DNA from: Tetrastigma voinierianum
Taxonomy: Eukaryota > Streptophyta > Magnoliopsida > Vitales > Vitaceae
NCBI GenBank assembly: GCA_016808115.1
Contig: JAEQBH010005097.1
Coordinates: 496,001-560,000 of the forward strand
Length of the DNA: 64,000 bases
Direction: 5' to 3'
This document shows positions 59,806-64,000 of this stretch, in pieces. The translations under genes and the position numbers were made by a program. Below the pieces are notes generated by a model. The model had not been told where the DNA came from and searched no databases. It saw nothing but the letters and a program-made list of their open reading frames with translations. Every line of letters starts with the position of its first letter. Within the stretch, counting starts at the first letter, position 1.

Positions 59806-59857
59806 GTTCAAGATAAGTCAGGCTCTCGTAGAACAAACGGAAAGCAATACAAGTAGA

Positions 59858-60715
59858 ATGATCACTTTGAATGGTTCCAATTATCATGTTTGGAAAGGAA
59901 AAATGGAAGACTTATTGTATGTGAAGGATTATTATTTGCCTGTGTTTGCTTCTGAAAAGCCAGAAAATAAAACCGATGCAGAATGGAATTTACTTCATCG
60001 ATGTGCTCATGGGTTATATCGCATAAACGGGTGTGATGATAATGTTCTCAATCACGTTAGTGAAGAGAAACATGCAAGAAGTTTATGGAACAAGCTCGAA
60101 CAATTATATGCTCGAAAGACTGGAAATAATAAATTGTTTATGATTAAGAAGATGATGAGTTTGAAGTATCAAGATCGAACTCCTATGACAGATCACTTGA
60201 ATACATTCCAAGGTATTAATCAATCAAGTTAAATGAATATCAAGTTTGAGAAGAGGTAAGGGTTGTGGATTCGTACATTGCCGGACTCGGTGGGAGACGC
60301 TTAGAACTTCTTTGTCTAACTCAGCCCCAGATGATTCTATAAGTATGGATTTGGTTAAGAGTCAGACTCAATGAAGAAATGAGAAGAAAGTCACATGGTT
60401 CTTCTTCGCCGATGTCCTAGCTTATCGAGAAGAGGGGAGGAGTAAGAGCAGAGGTCCCGAAGAAACGTGAGATAGAAGCAAAAGCAAGAATAACAAGTTT
60501 ACCAATGTTGAGTGTCACTACTGTCATTTGAAAGGGCATATAAGAAAGTATTGTCGCCAATTGAAGAGAGATATGAAACAAGGGAAAGTGAAGGAAAAGA
60601 AGAATGACAATGGTGGTGAAGATGACCAAGTTGCCACTACCACTTCAGATTTCCTTATTGTTTATGATAGTGATGTTGTTAATTTGCTCACAGAAACCAG
60701 TCAAGTGATTTGATA
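59858..60715 (+). pseudogene. gag of Tork/Tnt1-like Copia element
   Basis: The frame 59858-60232 starts MITLNGSNYHVWKGKMEDLL, the Copia gag N-terminus (UBN2 family), with LWNKLEQLYARKT and MTDHLNTFQG. A frameshift near 60230 ends it. Downstream, 60509-60560 encodes the zinc knuckle CHYCHLKGHIRKYC (CX2CX4HX4C) and a Lys-rich tail. Gag forms the virus-like particle. Confidence 0.85.
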
Positions 60716-61860
60716 TGGGTGCCTCCATCCATGCTACACCTTAAGGATTTTTACATCCTACACATCCAGTGATTTTGGAAGTGTTAGGATAGGTAATGAT
60801 GGCTCAGCTAAAGCCATTGGTATGAGAGATGTGCGTTTGGAGACTAGCAATGGTACTATGTTGTTTTTGAAGAATGTTAAACACATTCTGGATATTCGTA
60901 TGAATTTAATCTCCACAGGATAGCTTGATGATGAAGGGTTCTACAACACCTTTCGTGATAGTCAGTGGAAGCTCACTAGAGGTTCTATGGTGATAGCAAA
61001 AGGAAAGAAGAGTTCCTACAGAGCTGATGCAAGGCGTAATTGATTCCAGTATCAATGCAAAGTGGATGATGATAAGACAAGCAGAGCTTTGCATAATAGG
61101 CTCGGGTCACATGAGTGAGAAGGCTTGATGATTTTGGCTAGAAGAATCTTCTTCTCGTAATGCTGTGGATCTTTGAAGAAGTGTGCTCATTGCTTAGCAG
61201 AAAGGCACTGTAGTTGCATTCAAAACACTCCCGCCATACAAGGAAGCCAAGTATGCTTGATTTAGTGTATTCATGTATGTGGTCCTATGGAAACAAAACA
61301 CTCGTGGATCTCTATTTTGTGACTTTTATAAGATGATCATTCAAGAAAGATTTGGCTTATATTGGAAAACAAAAGACCAAGTGTTAGACGTGTTTAAGTA
61401 ATTTCCATGCTCTTGTTGAAAGACAACTGTGAAAAGTCAAAATGTATCCTAGACCGATAAACGGGGTGAATATTCCCGTCCTTTGATGAGTATTGTAGAC
61501 AACATGGTATTCGACATCAAAAGACACCTCCTAAGACCTCGCCTGAATGGGCTGGGCTGAGAGAATGAATAGACACCAGTTGAAAGCGGTAAGATGTTTA
61601 CTCGCAATGGCACTTGCCAAGATCTTTTTCGGTGAGGCTTTGAATCATCATGGTACATGTTCTCAATCTTTACACCATGTGTTCCTTTTGAATTTGATGT
61701 TCCGTATAGAATTCGTCAGATAATTAAATTTTATGATCACTTATGTGTCTTTGATGCAAGGCTTCTTTGCATATTCCCAAAGATGAGAGGTCTAAGCTTG
61801 ATGCTAAGACAAGACTCAGGTATTTATCGCTATGGTCAGATGAGCTTGGTTACAGTTTTA
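60716..61860 (+). pseudogene. Protease and integrase region of the Copia element
   Basis: A degraded protease active site (D-M-G-A-S-I-H-A, with M where S is expected in the usual D-S-G-A) lies at about 60714-60737. It is followed by VRIGNDGSAKAIGMRDVRLE and NLIS near 60910, then GAG-pre-integrase LHNRLGS (61093). Integrase pieces include KTKDQV, the HGIRHQKTPP-like stretch (about 61503-61535), GLRE-NE, then HVLNLTPCVPLEFDVP in part (61660-61700). Many 1-2-nt shifts break the frame. Confidence 0.7.
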
Positions 61861-63150
61861 TGATCCCAAGTAAAAACTTGTAAGAAGCCGAGATGTAGTG
61901 TTTATGGAAGATTATACTATACAGGATATTGAGAAGTCTGATGCAACAGAGTCTCAACATAGTGATGATTTGATTGACTTGGATCCACTCCCTTTGACAA
62001 ATCTTCCTACACAGGTTGAAGATGAAGCACATGATGACCAACATGACATGGGTGATGTTGAAACTCCCACACAGGTTGAGGTGGATGATGATGTTCATGA
62101 GCAGTCACCAGCAGCAGAGGCTCCATCAGGATATTCCACTTGGGGAGGTCTACCGTAGATCACATCCTTCTACACGGCATTCTCGCTGATGACTATGTAT
62201 TACTAATCCACTGGGAGAGCCCGAGTTACAGGAGGAGCCATGAAAGATGAAAAATAAGATGAAGTGGGTTGATGCTATGCAAGATGAGATGAAGTCACTG
62301 CATGAGAACCATTCTTCGAAAGCTTTGTCAAGCTGCCAGCGGGAAAAGAGCTTTGAAGAACAGGGTTTACAGAGTGAAGCAAGAAGAACACACTTCGCCA
62401 ACCTCGTTACAAAGCTAGACCGGTTGTCAAAGGGTTCGCCAATGCAGCATCACTTTGGCGAGATCTTTCTCCCGTTGTTAAGATGTCATCTATCTCGTAG
62501 TTTCGGGGCTTATCGCCCAGTCTTGATTTGGAGATTCAGTGATGGATGTTAAGACCGCTTTTCTCCATGGTGATTTAGACAAAGAAATTTATATAACAAC
62601 CAGAGGGTTTAAAGAAAAGGGAAAGAGGATTATGTGTGTAAACCGAAGAAAGTCTTTATGGCTTGAAGGTGCACCGAAAGGGTATAAGAAGCCTGAGTCG
62701 GGCGATGGGGAGCAAGGCTACCGAAAAACTACTCGACTCATTGTGTATTTAGCAGAATTCTCGATGATGATTTTGTTATATTGTTGCTCTATGTTGATGA
62801 TATCTTGATTGTTGGTAGAAATGTTTCCAAGAATTGATAGCTTGAAGAAGCGCTACAAATTCCTTTAAGCGAAGGATTGTATTAGTAAAGAGAATTCTGC
62901 ATTAGAATCGAACGGGATAGAGCATCCAAGAAGCTATATATGTCACAGGAGCAATATATTGAAAAGGTGCTTGCGAGGTTTAACATGAGCAAAGCTAAAG
63001 TGGTCAGTTCTCCTCTAGCTAGTCACTTTAAGCTAAGCAGCAGACATAGCCCTTCAACAGATAAGGAGAAGGAAGACATGAGAAGAGTTCCGTATGCCTC
63101 AGCAGTAGGAAGTTTGATGTATGCCATGGTATGTACTAGACCGTACATAC
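61860..63150 (+). pseudogene. Reverse transcriptase region of the Copia element
   Basis: An acidic linker frame (61898-62158) starts at FMEDYTIQDIEKS and is rich in Asp/Glu. RT blocks follow: MKWVDAMQDEMKSL, MDVKTAFLHGDLDKEIY (62540-62590), the catalytic YVDD at 62790-62801, and QEQYIEKVLARFNMSKAK with VPYASAVGSLMYAMVCTRP (62945-63145). The YVDD lies in a different frame from its upstream motif. Confidence 0.85.
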
Positions 63151-63735
63151 CTTATGCGCTGGTGTTGTTAGCCGTTTATAGAACTGTGAAGACAACATCG
63201 GGAAGCAACAAGTGGATTATGAGATATTTATGGTGTCTCCCAAGTTGGAAACTCACTTTCGAAGCTGGAAACCGCACTTATCGGGTTACACCGATCTGCA
63301 TACAGGGATGGATAATAGAAAGTCTACTGTGCTATTTGATGACATTCTCAGAGGTGTCAGGTTCGCAATCAAGACTACGTAAATGTGTCAGAATTTCACA
63401 ACAAGAGGCGTATATTGCAAAGAAGAAGCATGTAAGGAGTTGTTGTGGATGAAGCTTTTCTACGTGAGCTCGGTTTAAACAAAGAAAGACTATGTGGTAT
63501 ATCAGGATAACCAAAGTGCTATTCACCTCAGTAAGAATTCTACCTTTCATGCAAGATCAAAACACATTGATGTGAGGTATCATTGGATAAGAGATGCTCT
63601 CAATGACAACTTGTTTGAAATTGAGAAGATACATACCGATAACAATGGCCCGGATATGTTGACAAAGACACTACCAAGGGAGAAGCTTGGAGTTTGTTGT
63701 TCCATTGCTGGGATGGTGAGTCCCTCCACATAGTC
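63151..63735 (+). pseudogene. RNase H region of the Copia element
   Basis: Contains RISQQEAYIA, then in the next frame VYQDNQSAIHLSKNSTFHAR, KHIDVRYHWIRD and DMLTKTLPREKLGVC. This wording is characteristic of Tnt1/Tork-type Copia elements. At least two frameshifts occur. It ends just before the polypurine tract. Confidence 0.85.
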
Positions 63736-63736
63736 G

Positions 63737-63750
63737 GAAAGGGGGAGGAT
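63737..63750 (+). other. Polypurine tract of the Copia element
   Basis: GAAAGGGGGAGGAT directly precedes the 3' LTR. Confidence 0.85.
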
Positions 63751-63751
63751 T

Positions 63752-64000
63752 TGCCAGTTGGGTTATTTCCTTCATGTGGAGGAAAGCCCAAAGTCTAATT
63801 TCTAAGCGCCAGTTTTGCAGTATAAAAAAAGAGAAGAGGATTAGGTCTTCTTCTATTTCCTCTTGAGGATATTTTTTGCAGCCATCAATTATCAAAGTAG
63901 TCTTCCTTCTTCTTGATCTTTGTTGTCTCCATAAGAGAAAAGGAAGAGAGAAAGAGAGAGATCCATTTTTGAAGTTAGAGAAGAAAAACACAGTTTTTTT
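63752..64000 (+). mobile_element. 3' LTR of the Copia element, truncated by window end
   Basis: Starts TGCCAGTTGGGTTATTTCC. The first 249 bp match the 5' LTR from 58875, with indels (for example CAGTATAAAAAAAGAGAAGA against a shorter form). Confidence 0.9.

Overview
The window is plant nuclear DNA, most likely from a eudicot. It is dominated by nested, decayed transposable elements of families found only in plant genomes: Athila/Tat-like and chromovirus Ty3/Gypsy elements, Tork-like Ty1/Copia elements, an L1-type LINE, a CACTA (En/Spm) DNA transposon with TNP2-type transposase, and a possible tRNA-derived SINE. Three remnants of host genes lie among them: an F-box gene, the first exon of an Nrap/NOL6-like gene, and a GROWTH-REGULATING FACTOR (GRF) copy with QLQ and WRC domains. 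No host gene looks intact. No CRISPR, rRNA or convincing tRNA gene was seen.

Layout, left to right. 1-10797: minus-strand Athila/Tat-like LTR material (LTR about 2753-9113, primer-binding site near 2730-2746, leader to the left). It is split by a 4.12-kb solo LTR (2833-6952) with a perfect CAAAT target duplication. A second LTR of the same kind (9114-10797) carries a dense array of TGTCGCGACA-type palindromes. 10798-17335: a broken Athila/Tat integrase, cut by a decayed chromovirus-like Gypsy element with both LTRs (10855-17033). 17369-18674: an F-box/FBA gene on the minus strand with two frameshifts. 18.7-24.7 kb: AT-rich DNA, a possible CACTA end, the Nrap-like exon and a LINE 3' fragment.

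25906-46411: probably one composite CACTA-like unit of about 20.5 kb, inserted in the LTR of a minus-strand chromovirus. It contains 187-bp tandem repeats, a Transposase_24/coiled-coil/Ulp1 protease gene, a TNP2 transposase gene, a pair of 350-bp direct repeats, a possible SINE, a minisatellite of alternating orientation, and the GRF remnant with its GC-rich upstream region.

46412-55511: the rest of that chromovirus (LTR, chromodomain, integrase), a 3.3-kb LTR packed with UNCG-tetraloop hairpins, more palindrome-array LTRs and an LTR tail. 55.6-58.8 kb: a minus-strand Copia element, cut by a plus-strand Tnt1/Tork-like Copia element (58875 to the window end).

Almost every coding region, including the host-gene remnants and the Copia RT/integrase, is broken by 1-2-nt indels more than by stop-generating substitutions. 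This may be real decay, but it also fits uncorrected long-read consensus. The reading-frame calls should be read with that in mind.
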